Positions 42,660-51,969 of a stretch of DNA of 64,000 nt are shown piece after piece; positions within the stretch are counted from its first letter, which is position 1; every line of letters begins with the position of its first letter. This DNA is from Desulfomonile tiedjei (GTDB lineage Bacteria; Desulfobacterota; Desulfomonilia; Desulfomonilales; Desulfomonilaceae): the NCBI GenBank assembly GCA_016212925.1, contig JACRDF010000025.1, positions 62,001 through 126,000 of the forward strand. The letters are read 5' to 3'. Both the position numbers and the translations under genes were made by a program. The notes under the pieces are model-generated. The model had not been told where the DNA came from. It did not search any database and saw only the letters and a program-made list of their open reading frames with translations.

Positions 42660-43559
42660 ATGTCAGAAATGACTACCTCTGTACGAGAACAGCAATGGAT
42701 GACCTTCGAGGTCGCCCTTGATCCCTGCATGGTGGATGGGGTTGCCAACTTCTTTCATGAGCATCAGGCCAGCGGCGTGGTCCTGGACGAGATAGACGCG
42801 GAAAGAAGCCTTGTGACAGCGTATCTGCCACAAGACAGGTGGCAGGCCGTGTTGGTAGAATTGAAGGCTTTTCTCCACCATCTGCGCGAGATCTTTCCCG
42901 ATGCGAGGGAACCCGAAGCGAGAACGGCTCCCCTCAAGTCCGAGAACTGGGCCATAGCCTGGCAGGTTAATTTCAAGCCGCTCCCCATAGGACGCAAATT
43001 GCTTGTCACACCGCCGTGGATCAAGCCGGAGCCGTACGGGCGCGTTACCATTATCATTGAGCCCGCGGAAGCATTCGGCACGGGAACTCACGAGACCACC
43101 CAGGGGTGTCTGGAGTTATTGGAAGAAGCGACCGACGAGTATAACGAGGCCGGGGAGAGCTTCACCGTGCTTGACGTGGGCTGCGGTTCGGGAATTCTGG
43201 CAATTGCCGCGGCCAAACTGGGAGCCAAAGAAGTCAGGGCCGTGGATAATGATCCGGTGGCGGTAGAGGCTGCTCGGAAGAACGTCGCTCTTAATGATGT
43301 GGGTAAAAAAGTTCGACTTGACTGTCTTTCGGTTCAAGAACTGAAGGAACCCGCGGACATTGTGGCAGCCAACCTGGACCCCATGACTCTGAGAGGGAGC
43401 AAGGCTCAACTCTTCCACCTGTTCACCCGTTATCTCATAATTTCCGGGGTCCCTGTCGAGGAGTGGGAAAACATTAAGGCAGAATTCCTTAACCGAGGCA
43501 TATCCCTGAAGAAAGAGATCGTCCGATCCGAGTGGGGCAGCGGGTTGTTTGGGCGGTGA
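42660..43559 (+). CDS. prmA: Ribosomal protein L11 methyltransferase
   Basis: About 299 residues. The C-terminal two-thirds is a class I methyltransferase with the PrmA signature FGTGTHETTQGCLELLEE, the SAM-binding FTVLDVGCGSGILAIAAAKLGAKEVRAVDNDPVAVEAARKN, and IVAANLDPMTLRGS. The N-terminal domain recognises L11. The Asn-Leu-Asp-Pro motif differs from the usual NILA, so another protein substrate is possible. The exact start is unclear: ATGs at 42633, 42660 and 42669 all lack a strong ribosome binding site. Confidence 0.82.
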   Translation: MSEMTTSVREQQWMTFEVALDPCMVDGVANFFHEHQASGVVLDEIDAERSLVTAYLPQDRWQAVLVELKAFLHHLREIFPDAREPEARTAPLKSENWAIAWQVNFKPLPIGRKLLVTPPWIKPEPYGRVTIIIEPAEAFGTGTHETTQGCLELLEEATDEYNEAGESFTVLDVGCGSGILAIAAAKLGAKEVRAVDNDPVAVEAARKNVALNDVGKKVRLDCLSVQELKEPADIVAANLDPMTLRGSKAQLFHLFTRYLIISGVPVEEWENIKAEFLNRGISLKKEIVRSEWGSGLFGR

Positions 43560-43605
43560 TCGGGGAGCCCCTTTTTGTAGGCACGTTTGCTCAGCCTGTC
43601 ACTCT

Positions 43606-43655
43606 GGTTCCCAGGCTCTGCCTGGGAACCCATGCCGTCCGGGCTCCGCCCGGAC
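43606..43655. repeat. Two adjacent perfect palindromes
   Basis: GGTTCCCAGGC-TCT-GCCTGGGAACC (43606-43630) and GTCCGGGC-TCC-GCCCGGAC (43637-43655). A further AGAGCCTGGGAAC at 43727 repeats part of the first. These are REP-like elements downstream of prmA. Confidence 0.75.
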
Positions 43656-43758
43656 ACTGCCGAGTTTGGTTAGGACAGTTGTCTCTGGAATCAAGGGCTC
43701 GCGACCACGCCGCTCTTGGAAGCAGAGCCTGGGAACGAGGAACAGACCCAATTTACGA

Positions 43759-44139
43759 CTAAGCCAGTAGAAGTAGCCTCCCAATGGCAACCGCGAACAA
43801 AAGAGCGCTCGCAAGGACTGGAATCTTCCCCGCCCTTTGCATTTTTCTCTGGGCGACCTCCGCGTTCTTGGTCCATGAGTTGCCGGTGGCGAGATTCGCT
43901 GTGCCGTATCCGACCCCCTTCAGATTGTTTTGCCACTTGATTATTCCAGTCTCTGCGTCCAGACAGTATAGCCTACCTACGGTGTGAGCGAAGATACTCC
44001 CATTGTCCAAGGCGATAGTAACGAAAGAATCTCCGAACCAATTCCAACTGGGCAAACTTCTTCGCCAGACTACCTCCCCTGTTTCGCGATCAAGTGCAAG
44101 CACCTGAGCCTTGAGTCCCACGTACAGGAATTCATTCAT
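43759..44139 (-). CDS. Short PQQ-type beta-propeller repeat protein with a C-terminal span
   Basis: About 126 residues. Two propeller-blade motifs are visible: LYVGLKAQVLALDRETGEVVWRRSLPSWN and FAHTVGRLYCLDAETGIIKWQNNLKGVGYGTANLA, each with the PQQ-repeat pattern LDxxTGxxxW. A C-terminal hydrophobic stretch (IPVLASALLFAVAIGRLLLLA) could anchor it. Full propellers need six to eight blades, so this is either a two-blade minimal protein that assembles as an oligomer or a decayed remnant. ATG 44139 has GGAGG upstream; 44157 is the longer start. Confidence 0.6.
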   Translation of the reverse strand: MNEFLYVGLKAQVLALDRETGEVVWRRSLPSWNWFGDSFVTIALDNGSIFAHTVGRLYCLDAETGIIKWQNNLKGVGYGTANLATGNSWTKNAEVAQRKMQRAGKIPVLASALLFAVAIGRLLLLA

Positions 44140-44307
44140 TTCCGTGTCCCCCTCCATACCTCAGCGATTCGTAACGCCTCATCGAAATCCAAACGATTCC
44201 GGGATAGGCCTTTGGGACAGTCTTTCTTTTCCACGACTTCATCCCGAATGAATTTGGTAAAAAGAATTTCCCTTTTTCTTACGCAAGAAAGCGTGCCCCG
44301 CCACGAA

Positions 44308-44802
44308 TCATCGTTTCAATAAGAGATGAAAGACGAATAGGACCGCGCCCACGCTGAGCGCGGAATCTGCCACGTTGAACGCAGGCCAGTGCAGGTCTCC
44401 CCAATGAACGTCGATGAAGTCGATAACCTCACCGAAACGTACCCGATCCACCAGATTTCCCAGCGCTCCGCCAAAAAACAACGAATATGCCAGCAGCAAG
44501 TAAGAATCCATGTCCTTGGAGAAGGCCACTACTAACGCAATTATTACCAGCACAACTACGGAAACGACGATAAAAAAAAGTGACCGGAACTCCCACGCGG
44601 AGCCCGCCATCATGCCGAAGGCCGCGCCGGGATTTCTCGCGTGAACCAAATCCAGTACCCCGGGGATCAGCTCAATTGCTCGGTTAAGTGGAATTCGAGA
44701 GAAGACCAGAAACTTGGTGACCTGATCGGCAATTAGAAGGAGACAGGCTATTGACCCCAGAAAGGTGAGTCTATTTATCCGACTAACTTGTAACTCTGCC
44801 AT
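44308..44802 (-). CDS. lspA: Lipoprotein signal peptidase II
   Basis: About 164 residues with four membrane spans. Both catalytic Asp are present in GALGNLVDRVRFGEVIDFIDVHW and FNVADSALSVGAVLF, with the conserved ARNPGAAFG. It removes signal peptides of lipoproteins such as the PhnD-like sensor here. It lies downstream of ileS, a common pairing, but with 390 bp of repeats between them. Confidence 0.93.
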   Translation of the reverse strand: MAELQVSRINRLTFLGSIACLLLIADQVTKFLVFSRIPLNRAIELIPGVLDLVHARNPGAAFGMMAGSAWEFRSLFFIVVSVVVLVIIALVVAFSKDMDSYLLLAYSLFFGGALGNLVDRVRFGEVIDFIDVHWGDLHWPAFNVADSALSVGAVLFVFHLLLKR

Positions 44803-44914
44803 CCAAAACACCCTGATTGTCCAGTATGATGCATCCAAAATCGGCTTACATGTGCAGGGCAGTCCGTGCCCGCCCTGAGAAGTAAAATTGTTCCCGAAGG
44901 GCTGTGTGCGTCGT

Positions 44915-44964
44915 CCCGGCGAAAGCCGGGACCCAGTTTCCTCTAGATTCCGGCTTTCGCCGGA
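44915..44964. repeat. REP-like palindromes CCGGC-GAAA-GCCGG
   Basis: CCCGGCGAAAGCCGGG (44915-44930) and TTCCGGCTTTCGCCGGA (44948-44964) form two hairpins. A third, weaker hairpin, GCGGAAACTTT...AAAGTTTCCGC, is near 45019-45053. All lie between ileS and lspA. Confidence 0.75.
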
Positions 44965-45153
44965 ATGACGGGTCGTCGCCCATGCAAATCGGACAGCAAT
45001 TTTGGCAAGTCACATATGGCGGAAACTTTTCTTGTGTAAGAAAGTTTCCGCGTGCCTCTTTCAAAGAAAGCAACGTCTTGTGCCGCTGGGTTCCCTCCGC
45101 TAACAGCGGGGGGAACCCAGCGGCCATGATGTGAAAGTTTTTGGCGAGGGGTT

Positions 45154-45187
45154 CGGGGAGGCCCTTTTTACAAAAAGGGCCTCCCCG
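45154..45187 (-). terminator. Long perfect hairpin behind ileS
   Basis: Arms of 16 bp (CGGGGAGGCCCTTTTT and AAAAAGGGCCTCCCCG) with a 2-nt centre begin 8 bp after the ileS stop codon. As RNA on either strand, the 3' arm contains a U-rich or A-rich part, so it can work as a two-way terminator. A related GGGGAGGCC...GGCCTCCCC pair is near 63762-63800. Confidence 0.6.
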
Positions 45188-45195
45188 AAATATTC

Positions 45196-48012
45196 TTATC
45201 CTTCCTCGACTTGGATGCCCGATTCTCTCAGCACTCCCGCGCATCTTTGGCAAACGTGCGGGTAGTCTTTGTCCGACCCCACGTCGGAAGTCCAAAGCCA
45301 GCAGCGGGGGCACTTGTCTCCTTCGACTCTGAATACCTGGACTCGTACGCCGGCCAGTCGGTCTTCTTCTTGAGCTTCCGCGGTTGCGGCAGCCACAGTG
45401 TCCACGTCGAGGTGCGACACGATGAAAAAACCTTCGGGATCTTCAAGCTTGCTCATGGCGTCAATGATCTTGGGCGGGGCTTCAATGAGCACACGTGCTT
45501 CCAAAGAGGACCCAATAAGCTTTGCCGCTCGCGCCTGTTCCAGCACTCGAGACACTTCCTGGCGGAGCGCCAACATCGTCTCCCATCGGTCGCTTTCTTC
45601 TTCCGTCAATTTGACTCCGGCAATAGGTTCCGGGAACCCGGTCAGATGGACGCTTTCGGGCTTGGTATCGGAGGCTTGAAAACTTGCCCAAACTTCTTCC
45701 GCGGTGAACGTTAGAATGGGGGCCATGAGCCTGACCAGACTGGACAGGATGTGATGGAGAGCTGTCTGCGCGGACCGCCTGAGCCTGCCGTCCGACCTTT
45801 CCACATAAAGCCTGTCCTTCAAGATGTCCAGGTAAAGGGAAGACAGATCAACCGTGCAATAGTTGTAGAGCGTGTGAAATACAATATGGAATTCAAATTC
45901 ATCGTAAGCCTTGCAGACCCGTTCGATGACTCTATTCAATCTGTCCAGCGCGAACCGATCCAGGTCCCTCATCTGATCGACCGGGACCATGTGCTCGTCG
46001 GCATTGAAGTCCGCGAGGTTGCCCAACAAAAAGCGGCAAGTGTTCCGAATGCGTCGATATGCTTCGGACAGCCGTTCGAGAATCTCCGGTGAGATCCGGA
46101 TATCGTCCCGATAGTCTTCCGCGGAGACCCACAGCCGCAAAATATCACCGCCATATTTGTTGATGATTTCCTGAGGCTGAATCACGTTACCCAAGGACTT
46201 GGACATCTTTTTGCCCTGGCCGTCTACCACAAATCCGTGGGTGAGCACGTTTCGGTACGGCGCTCCCCCACGCGTGCCGACGGAGGTGAGCAGAGCGCTG
46301 TGGAACCAGCCGCGATGCTGATCACTACCCTCAAGGTACATTTGAGTGGGATAATTCAGATTCGGGCGTTTTTCGCAAACAGCTGCCCAGCTGACTCCCG
46401 AGTCGAACCAGACATCCAGGATGTCCGTTTCCTTTATGAGGGACGAACTCTTGCACGAAGGGCAAGTCAGGCCCGCGGGCGCGAGGTCCTCGACATCGGA
46501 CCCAAACCATACATCCGCGCCTTTTTCTTCAAAGAGCCGAGCGGCCTTTTCGAACAACTCCGGCGGGGCCACAATGTCGTCGCATTCAGCGCATCGCATG
46601 GCCGTAATGGGAACACCCCAGCTTCTCTGGCGTGAAATGCACCAGTCGGGCCGATGCTCGATCATGCCGTAAATCCTGTCCCGTCCCCATTTGGGTATCC
46701 ATTTCACGGTGTCGATGGCGCTAAGCGCGTCTCGCCGCAGCCCGGTACGTTCCATGGAAATGAACCACTGATGGGTCGCTCTGAAGATCACGGGCTGCTT
46801 GCAGCGCCAGCAGTGCGGATAGCTGTGCTCCATTTTTTCTTCGGCCATGAGGGCTCCGAGTTCCTTGAGCTTGGCGCTGACATCCTTATTCGCGTCGAAA
46901 ACGAACTTGCCCGTAAAGAATTCGGCCTCATCAGTGAAGCGCCCGTGATCGTCAACCGGCGCGTAAACTTCGATGCCGTACTTCAGCCCGACTTCGTAGT
47001 CTTCTTGCCCGTGGCCGGGCGCGATGTGAACCGCGCCTGTGCCGGTGTCCAGCGTCACGAACGGGGCCAGGATCAATTGTGATTCTCTGTCATAGATGGG
47101 GTGAGTGGCCTTGAGGCCTTCGAGCAAACTGCCCGGAAAGGTGGCCAGCACTCGATAATTATTGATGCCGAATGCATCCATGTTAATCGCGACGAGCCGT
47201 TCGGCGAGGATGTACACATCGTCGCCGGCTTCCACAGCCGCGTAGGATTCATCAGGATGCACAGCGATGGCCAGGTTCGCCGGAATGGTCCAAGGCGTGG
47301 TGGTCCAGATAAGCATGTAAACACGCTTGCCTTTGACTTCCGGAATTCGTGCGGAAAAGTCCTCCCTCGCGGGGAATCGCACGTAAATGGACGGTGAAGA
47401 AGAATCCATGTACTCCACTTCAGCTTCCGCAAGCGCTGTTACGCAGGACGCGCACCAGTACACGGGTTTCTTGCCGCGATAAACCGATCCCGCCGCGAAG
47501 AATTTCCCCAACTCCCGTACGATCGTAGCCTGATATGGATAGGCCATGGTCAGGTAAGGGTCTTCCCACTCGCCGAAAACTCCGAGGCGCTTGAACTCCT
47601 CTCTCTGGATATCGATGAACTTCTCCGCGTAAGCTCTGCACTGCTGCCTTATCTGCACGCTGGTCATTTGCGCCTTTTTGTCGCCAAGCTCCTTGTCCAC
47701 CTGATGCTCAATCGGCAGGCCGTGACAATCCCATCCGGGCACGTAGTCCGAGTCATACCCTGCCATGAACTTGGATTTGACAATCATGTCCTTCAGGATC
47801 TTATTCAGAGCCGTCCCCAAATGTATGTGGCCATTGGCGTACGGAGGGCCGTCATGGAGAATGTATTTATCCCGACCTTTGCTGACCTCAAGGATCTTCC
47901 TGTAAATATTCTGTGATTCCCAGGCATTGAGCATATCGGGCTCGCGCTTGGGCAAGTTCGCTTTCATGGGAAACGAAGTTTTAGGTAAATTCAACGTATC
48001 CTTGTAATCCAT
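45196..48012 (-). CDS. ileS: Isoleucyl-tRNA synthetase
   Basis: About 938 residues, class Ia. HIGH-type motif [23 protein letters not shown] motif [14 protein letters not shown], editing domain, anticodon-binding helices, and a C-terminal zinc knuckle (CPRCWLW...CQRC), as in bacterial type 1 IleRS. ATG 48012 has GGAGG 8 nt upstream and starts the canonical [25 protein letters not shown]; the longer frame to 48117 is not supported. Confidence 0.97.
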   Translation of the reverse strand: MDYKDTLNLPKTSFPMKANLPKREPDMLNAWESQNIYRKILEVSKGRDKYILHDGPPYANGHIHLGTALNKILKDMIVKSKFMAGYDSDYVPGWDCHGLPIEHQVDKELGDKKAQMTSVQIRQQCRAYAEKFIDIQREEFKRLGVFGEWEDPYLTMAYPYQATIVRELGKFFAAGSVYRGKKPVYWCASCVTALAEAEVEYMDSSSPSIYVRFPAREDFSARIPEVKGKRVYMLIWTTTPWTIPANLAIAVHPDESYAAVEAGDDVYILAERLVAINMDAFGINNYRVLATFPGSLLEGLKATHPIYDRESQLILAPFVTLDTGTGAVHIAPGHGQEDYEVGLKYGIEVYAPVDDHGRFTDEAEFFTGKFVFDANKDVSAKLKELGALMAEEKMEHSYPHCWRCKQPVIFRATHQWFISMERTGLRRDALSAIDTVKWIPKWGRDRIYGMIEHRPDWCISRQRSWGVPITAMRCAECDDIVAPPELFEKAARLFEEKGADVWFGSDVEDLAPAGLTCPSCKSSSLIKETDILDVWFDSGVSWAAVCEKRPNLNYPTQMYLEGSDQHRGWFHSALLTSVGTRGGAPYRNVLTHGFVVDGQGKKMSKSLGNVIQPQEIINKYGGDILRLWVSAEDYRDDIRISPEILERLSEAYRRIRNTCRFLLGNLADFNADEHMVPVDQMRDLDRFALDRLNRVIERVCKAYDEFEFHIVFHTLYNYCTVDLSSLYLDILKDRLYVERSDGRLRRSAQTALHHILSSLVRLMAPILTFTAEEVWASFQASDTKPESVHLTGFPEPIAGVKLTEEESDRWETMLALRQEVSRVLEQARAAKLIGSSLEARVLIEAPPKIIDAMSKLEDPEGFFIVSHLDVDTVAAATAEAQEEDRLAGVRVQVFRVEGDKCPRCWLWTSDVGSDKDYPHVCQRCAGVLRESGIQVEEG

Positions 48013-48297
48013 AACAATGCCCTCCAAGGTGCCGGGGGTGTGGTAAGAAGAAGAATCGTTTCCGGGGGAAACTTTTTTGCAAATCCCGCGAAACGCGGGA
48101 CCCCGGACCCCCTTCAAAAAACTCCCGTATCTTTTTTCACGAGTCGCCTTGCCTCTCTCGGGGTCTTACTGGCCCGGCGTGTGGTCCTTGATCGAAACAT
48201 ATTAAACTACCAGCGGAGGCCTGAAAGTCAACCCAAATGACGAAAAGGTAGTGACTGTTCAGTCTTATGGGGGTAGAAGGGATTCTGAGCCCTGGAG

Positions 48298-48625
48298 GGG
48301 CGTACCAATGGTAGCCACGGGTGTAACCCGTGGACCGGAAGCTCTGCCACAGCCCTGAATCACCAACCCTGGAGGGGTCGCCCAATCCCGAAGTCCAACT
48401 CACATTCTGGTCGACCCCTCCAGGGTCGGTGATCCAAATGATGGTATGGACCATTCTCCACGGGCTTACGAAACTGTCTCAAAACCCTGAAATGGACGGA
48501 ATTTAGAGTAGGGGCGCTTCGAGAAGCGCCCTGATTTCGGGCGGTTCCCGAACCGCCCCTACCGACGATACGGTGAAATTGCCAGTTTTGAGACAGTTTC
48601 TTACGCCCGTGGCTACTGTTGGGCT
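48298..48625. repeat. Composite intergenic repeat block interrupted by a MITE
   Basis: Outer palindrome parts GTAGCCACGGGTGTAACCCGTGG (from about 48309) and CCACGGGCTTAC...GCCCGTGGCTAC (about 48459-48616) face each other. Between them, CCCTGGAGGGGTC and GACCCCTCCAGGG form another inverted pair. The right outer palindrome is split by the element at 48470-48600. No gene is supported between 48013 and 48815. Confidence 0.7.
48470..48600. mobile_element. 131-bp MITE with 16-bp terminal inverted repeats
   Basis: Perfect ends GAAACTGTCTCAAAAC (48470-48485) and GTTTTGAGACAGTTTC (48585-48600), flanked by a direct duplication TTAC (48466-48469 and 48601-48604). Removing the element and one TTAC restores a palindrome, CCACGGGC-TTAC-GCCCGTGG, which is direct evidence of insertion. 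It carries no transposase; inside is a GTAGGGGCG...CGCCCCTAC pair (48509-48562). Confidence 0.82.
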
Positions 48626-48815
48626 ACCCCTTCGGGGCATGGGAGACGCTCCCGCACGTAAGTGAATGATTACAAAAGGTGCGGCGGATTCACCAAACTC
48701 TGCTGTTGAAAAAGGCACTGTGATAAGATAAACGGTGTAACCACAGCCATAATTGGCATTGCATCGGATGAGTCATTGCTCACTTCGGTCTGATGCCTGC
48801 CAGGAGGTGGGGACA

Positions 48816-50228
48816 ATGGACCCCTTTTCGTTAGATCATCTGACCCCAACTGAATTTGAAGAGTTCTGTTATGACTTGTTACATGAACTGGGTTTCGTGA
48901 ATGTCGACTGGAGAAAAGGCACAGGATTGCCGGCGAGTCCGTCGGACAGAGGGCGCGACATCGAATGCGAACGGAGGGTCAAAGAGGTAGATGGAAAGGA
49001 GCACACTGAAAAGTGGTTCGTAGAATGCAAACATCACAAAAAGGGGGTATCTCCTGACAAGCTAGATGGTGCCTTAACGTGGGCCACGGCAAAACGGCCT
49101 GACTGGCTACTCATAATAGTCTCGAATTTCCTGTCCAATCCTGCGAAGGAATATCTACAGGAGTATTCGCAGTCCAATAGGCCCACTTTCAAAATCAGGT
49201 ATTGGGAAAAACCGGATTTAGGGAGATTGGTTGCTGGGAAAGGCGAATTGATCCGCAAATACAGAATCCAACTTTCTGACCGGCCCTGTCCCGCCTCGAA
49301 AGAGGAAGCCATCGAGCGCCTGAAGAAACTTGCCCAGGACAAGAATCGCATTGGGATTCACGATTTCGTTCGTCAACGCACGGACGAGCTAGTAATTTCC
49401 CTTGCGGAAGAGTCGCTTCCACCCCTTGAGTCAACAGCGGATGCTGAAAAATTGGAAGCAAGATTGCAGGAATGTGAAGCCAAGACAGACACTTTGTCGG
49501 CCCTATTCGCGAACGGCATTTACTGGACCGGAACTGACTATGACTCTCTCTGGGTGCAGTCCCTGGAGCGAGCGGCGAACCTGGAGACACGAGGCAAAGG
49601 GGCTAGCTGGGCAGTAAACATACCGCTTTATCCAGCCCTGATTCTCCTCTACTCAGGTTGCATTGGGGCTATGGCGAAAAGCCATTATGACATGGTTGCC
49701 ACGCTGCTGCTTAAACCGCGCATTCCAGAGGGAAGCTCGTGTGCATGCCCGGCACTTGCTCTGACTACATGCGAGATTATGGAAAAGCACAAGTACCCCC
49801 GAGGAGCAATCCATTGGCGCGTGCCACTCAGTCGCCGGCTCTATGGCTGCTTGGGAGAAAACTTGAAGCGTTTGTTTTCTCTGGAGACCGATTACCAGAC
49901 CGCTTTTGACACATTCGAATGTCTGCTAGGCATGGTCAACGTTGATCTCGCGCTAAACTCCAAACCCCGCCGCCCCACAGAGGACTCGCCACTGGGTCTT
50001 TTTGCCGTTAGACACGACGATCCCTTTGCCCCTGATTATGGACAATCCCTCCTTCAGAAGATCGTCAATGAAGCTACCTCCACTCGTGACGCCTGGCCAC
50101 CATTGAAAGCCGGGTTGTTTGAGGGAAGCATGGAAAGATTTCTCATGGCAGCTAGCCGCTATAAGCAAGAGTTCGAACTCTTTCAGGCCAGACGCAGGCA
50201 TAGGGCGAGGCCTAACGACCTCTATTGA
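48816..50228 (+). CDS. Mrr-like restriction endonuclease-domain protein
   Basis: 470 residues. The N-terminal 150 residues show the Mrr_cat/PD-(D/E)xK core: LTPTEFEEFCYDLLHELGF, then Asp48 in SDRGRDIECE and Glu70-Cys-Lys72 in WFVECKHHKKG, giving D...ExK. The remaining 300 residues are largely helical with no domain I know (Cys-rich SCACPALALTTCEIMEKHK in the middle). ATG 48816 has AGGAGG 8 nt upstream. It is solitary, without a methylase. Likely defence against modified or foreign DNA, or an effector within a larger sensor protein. Confidence 0.78.
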   Translation: MDPFSLDHLTPTEFEEFCYDLLHELGFVNVDWRKGTGLPASPSDRGRDIECERRVKEVDGKEHTEKWFVECKHHKKGVSPDKLDGALTWATAKRPDWLLIIVSNFLSNPAKEYLQEYSQSNRPTFKIRYWEKPDLGRLVAGKGELIRKYRIQLSDRPCPASKEEAIERLKKLAQDKNRIGIHDFVRQRTDELVISLAEESLPPLESTADAEKLEARLQECEAKTDTLSALFANGIYWTGTDYDSLWVQSLERAANLETRGKGASWAVNIPLYPALILLYSGCIGAMAKSHYDMVATLLLKPRIPEGSSCACPALALTTCEIMEKHKYPRGAIHWRVPLSRRLYGCLGENLKRLFSLETDYQTAFDTFECLLGMVNVDLALNSKPRRPTEDSPLGLFAVRHDDPFAPDYGQSLLQKIVNEATSTRDAWPPLKAGLFEGSMERFLMAASRYKQEFELFQARRRHRARPNDLY

Positions 50229-50276
50229 AGGTCGGACCGTCGATTGAAAGCTCCTACCAGCGGCATGGGCCGCTCT

Positions 50277-50639
50277 TCACGCCTCGATCCAGTTCCAGGC
50301 ATCGACGCTTTTTTCGCACGGGAAGGTCCTGATATCGCCGTGGACGAAAAAGGACTGAAGTTTCATGCTGGCGTGGACCCATTTTGGACCGCACACCGCG
50401 GCCACTTTCTCGAATCGATCTTTATGCTTGAAACCGAACCTAGCATAGTGCCAGGCTGCTACAAGATCCCAGCCCTTGAAGTCGTCGTCCATTTGGAATA
50501 GGAAGCGCGCCTTGGGGTGCTCCTTGACCATGGCTTCCAAACGCGGGATCAGAACATCCTCGTAATCCTCTCGACTCAGCTTGCCCGTGCCCCTTACGGC
50601 CAGAATATTGTCGTGACTTTGCGGGAGAATCTCTAACAT
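50277..50639 (-). CDS. SpoIIAA-like STAS-fold protein
   Basis: 120 residues matching the SpoIIAA-like (DUF3478) family: DNILAVRGTGKLSREDYEDVLIPRLEAMVKEHPKARFLFQMDDDFKGWDLVAAWHYARFGFKH and the ending FPCEKSVDAWNWIEA. The anti-anti-sigma phosphorylation Ser is not evident. AAAGGAG lies 8 nt before the ATG. The family's role is unclear; members bind lipid-like ligands in some reports. Confidence 0.8.
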   Translation of the reverse strand: MLEILPQSHDNILAVRGTGKLSREDYEDVLIPRLEAMVKEHPKARFLFQMDDDFKGWDLVAAWHYARFGFKHKDRFEKVAAVCGPKWVHASMKLQSFFVHGDIRTFPCEKSVDAWNWIEA

Positions 50640-50801
50640 TGCTCGGTCTCCTTTGCTTCACGTCTTGTCATTAGTGTGGTAATCGTTGATCTTGCAGTCA
50701 AACTATCGAAGGGGCCGTTTGTCTCTTACTATTGGGAAGGGTGTGAAGCCCTCATCGAATTAGTCCAAGAATTCTCAATTGTGAAATTGGAGGACCGGGA
50801 C

Positions 50802-51272
50802 ATGAAGTTGTTAAAGACGGTTGTTCATGTAGCCTTGTCGGCATTTCTTATTGCAGCGGTTGCCGAGACATGCGCATTGGCCAAGAAAGATCCCATAAAT
50901 AAAGACGTTCAGGGCAGGGCTATAAAAGGTTATGACCCTGTAGCCTATTTCATTCAGGGAAAGCCCACTTCAGGGACGAAAGAATTTGAGTTCAAATGGG
51001 ATGGCGCTGTGTGGCAGTTTTCCAGTGCTGAGAATCTCAACCTGTTCAAGGCCGACCCGGAAAAATACGTGCCTCAGTACGGAGGTTACTGCGCCTGGGC
51101 CGTAGCGGAGGGGTACACCGCGGACATCGATCCAAACGCGTGGACCGTTTCCCAGGGCAAGCTTTACTTGAATTACAATCTCGATATCAGAACCAAGTGG
51201 CAAAAGGACATGGCCCCTAACATCGAGCGCGCGAACAAGAATTGGCCTGGCGTGCTGGAAAAGGCAAAATGA
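50802..51272 (+). CDS. Secreted YHS-domain protein
   Basis: 156 residues. Signal peptide (VVHVALSAFLIAAVAETCALA) followed by a YHS-type domain: AIKGYDPVAYFIQGKPTSGTKEFEFKWDGAVWQFSSAENLNLFKADPEKYVPQYGGYCAWAVAEG. YHS domains often bind metal near the Cys of GGYC. GGAGG lies 8 nt before the ATG at 50802. A second secreted protein gene follows on the same strand. Confidence 0.88.
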   Translation: MKLLKTVVHVALSAFLIAAVAETCALAKKDPINKDVQGRAIKGYDPVAYFIQGKPTSGTKEFEFKWDGAVWQFSSAENLNLFKADPEKYVPQYGGYCAWAVAEGYTADIDPNAWTVSQGKLYLNYNLDIRTKWQKDMAPNIERANKNWPGVLEKAK

Positions 51273-51328
51273 ACCGCGGCTGACAGCGAGTCGAGATTCG
51301 TTGGCCTTGAGTGGAAGGTTTGATCCCC

Positions 51329-51769
51329 ATGTTCAGGAACGTTAAATTCCTTTTCTTGCCCGTATTGGCCTTGACATTTTTCCTGTCCGGTCCTGTCACG
51401 GCCGCGGAAATGTCCGGCGACACGGAGCAGGTCAAGGATCGGGCCACCGCCGTTCTGGAAGGCATGATGCGGGCGATCGCGGAAGGGGACTACGCTCAAT
51501 ACACTCGGGATTTCTCCAAGCAGATGAAGGATTCGCAGAATCGGGAGAGCTTTCTGCAGTTGCAGTCCAATTTGCAGAGGGGATTGGGGAAATTCAAGTC
51601 TATGGAGTACCTCGGTTTCTACATTCAGTACGGCGGCACTGTCACTCTGTTTAAAGCGCGCTTCGGGAAAGAAAAAGAGGACGTGCTCATCAGGCTGGTT
51701 CTGGATCGAAAGAAATCGCCTCCGCAGGTCACCGGCTTCTGGTTCGACTCTCCGTCTCTGGAGAAGTAA
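51329..51769 (+). CDS. Secreted protein resembling DUF3887-type domains
   Basis: About 146 residues. Signal peptide (FLFLPVLALTFFLSGPVTAAE), then a small alpha/beta domain: ATAVLEGMMRAIAEGDYAQYTRDFSKQMKDSQNRESFLQLQ...YLGFYIQYGGTVTLFKARFGKEKEDVLIRLVLD. This resembles secreted NTF2-like/DUF3887 folds. It is 56 nt after the YHS protein gene and may share its transcript. Start could also be a GTG at 51311. Confidence 0.65.
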   Translation: MFRNVKFLFLPVLALTFFLSGPVTAAEMSGDTEQVKDRATAVLEGMMRAIAEGDYAQYTRDFSKQMKDSQNRESFLQLQSNLQRGLGKFKSMEYLGFYIQYGGTVTLFKARFGKEKEDVLIRLVLDRKKSPPQVTGFWFDSPSLEK

Positions 51770-51969
51770 TCCATTCCGTGGATTATCCCCACGAAGTTGA
51801 CCTGCCCACGCTGCGCATGTTACATAATTCTGATAATTTTTGTGCAGTGCCGCATTCCCCGATGCTGCGGCCAAATAGCCCCGAGACCTTAGCAGCTTTT
51901 CGCTCCTGGGCAACGCGGGCATGCCGCTGCATCTAACTTCATAAGTCCTTTTGTCAGAGGTCAAACCTA

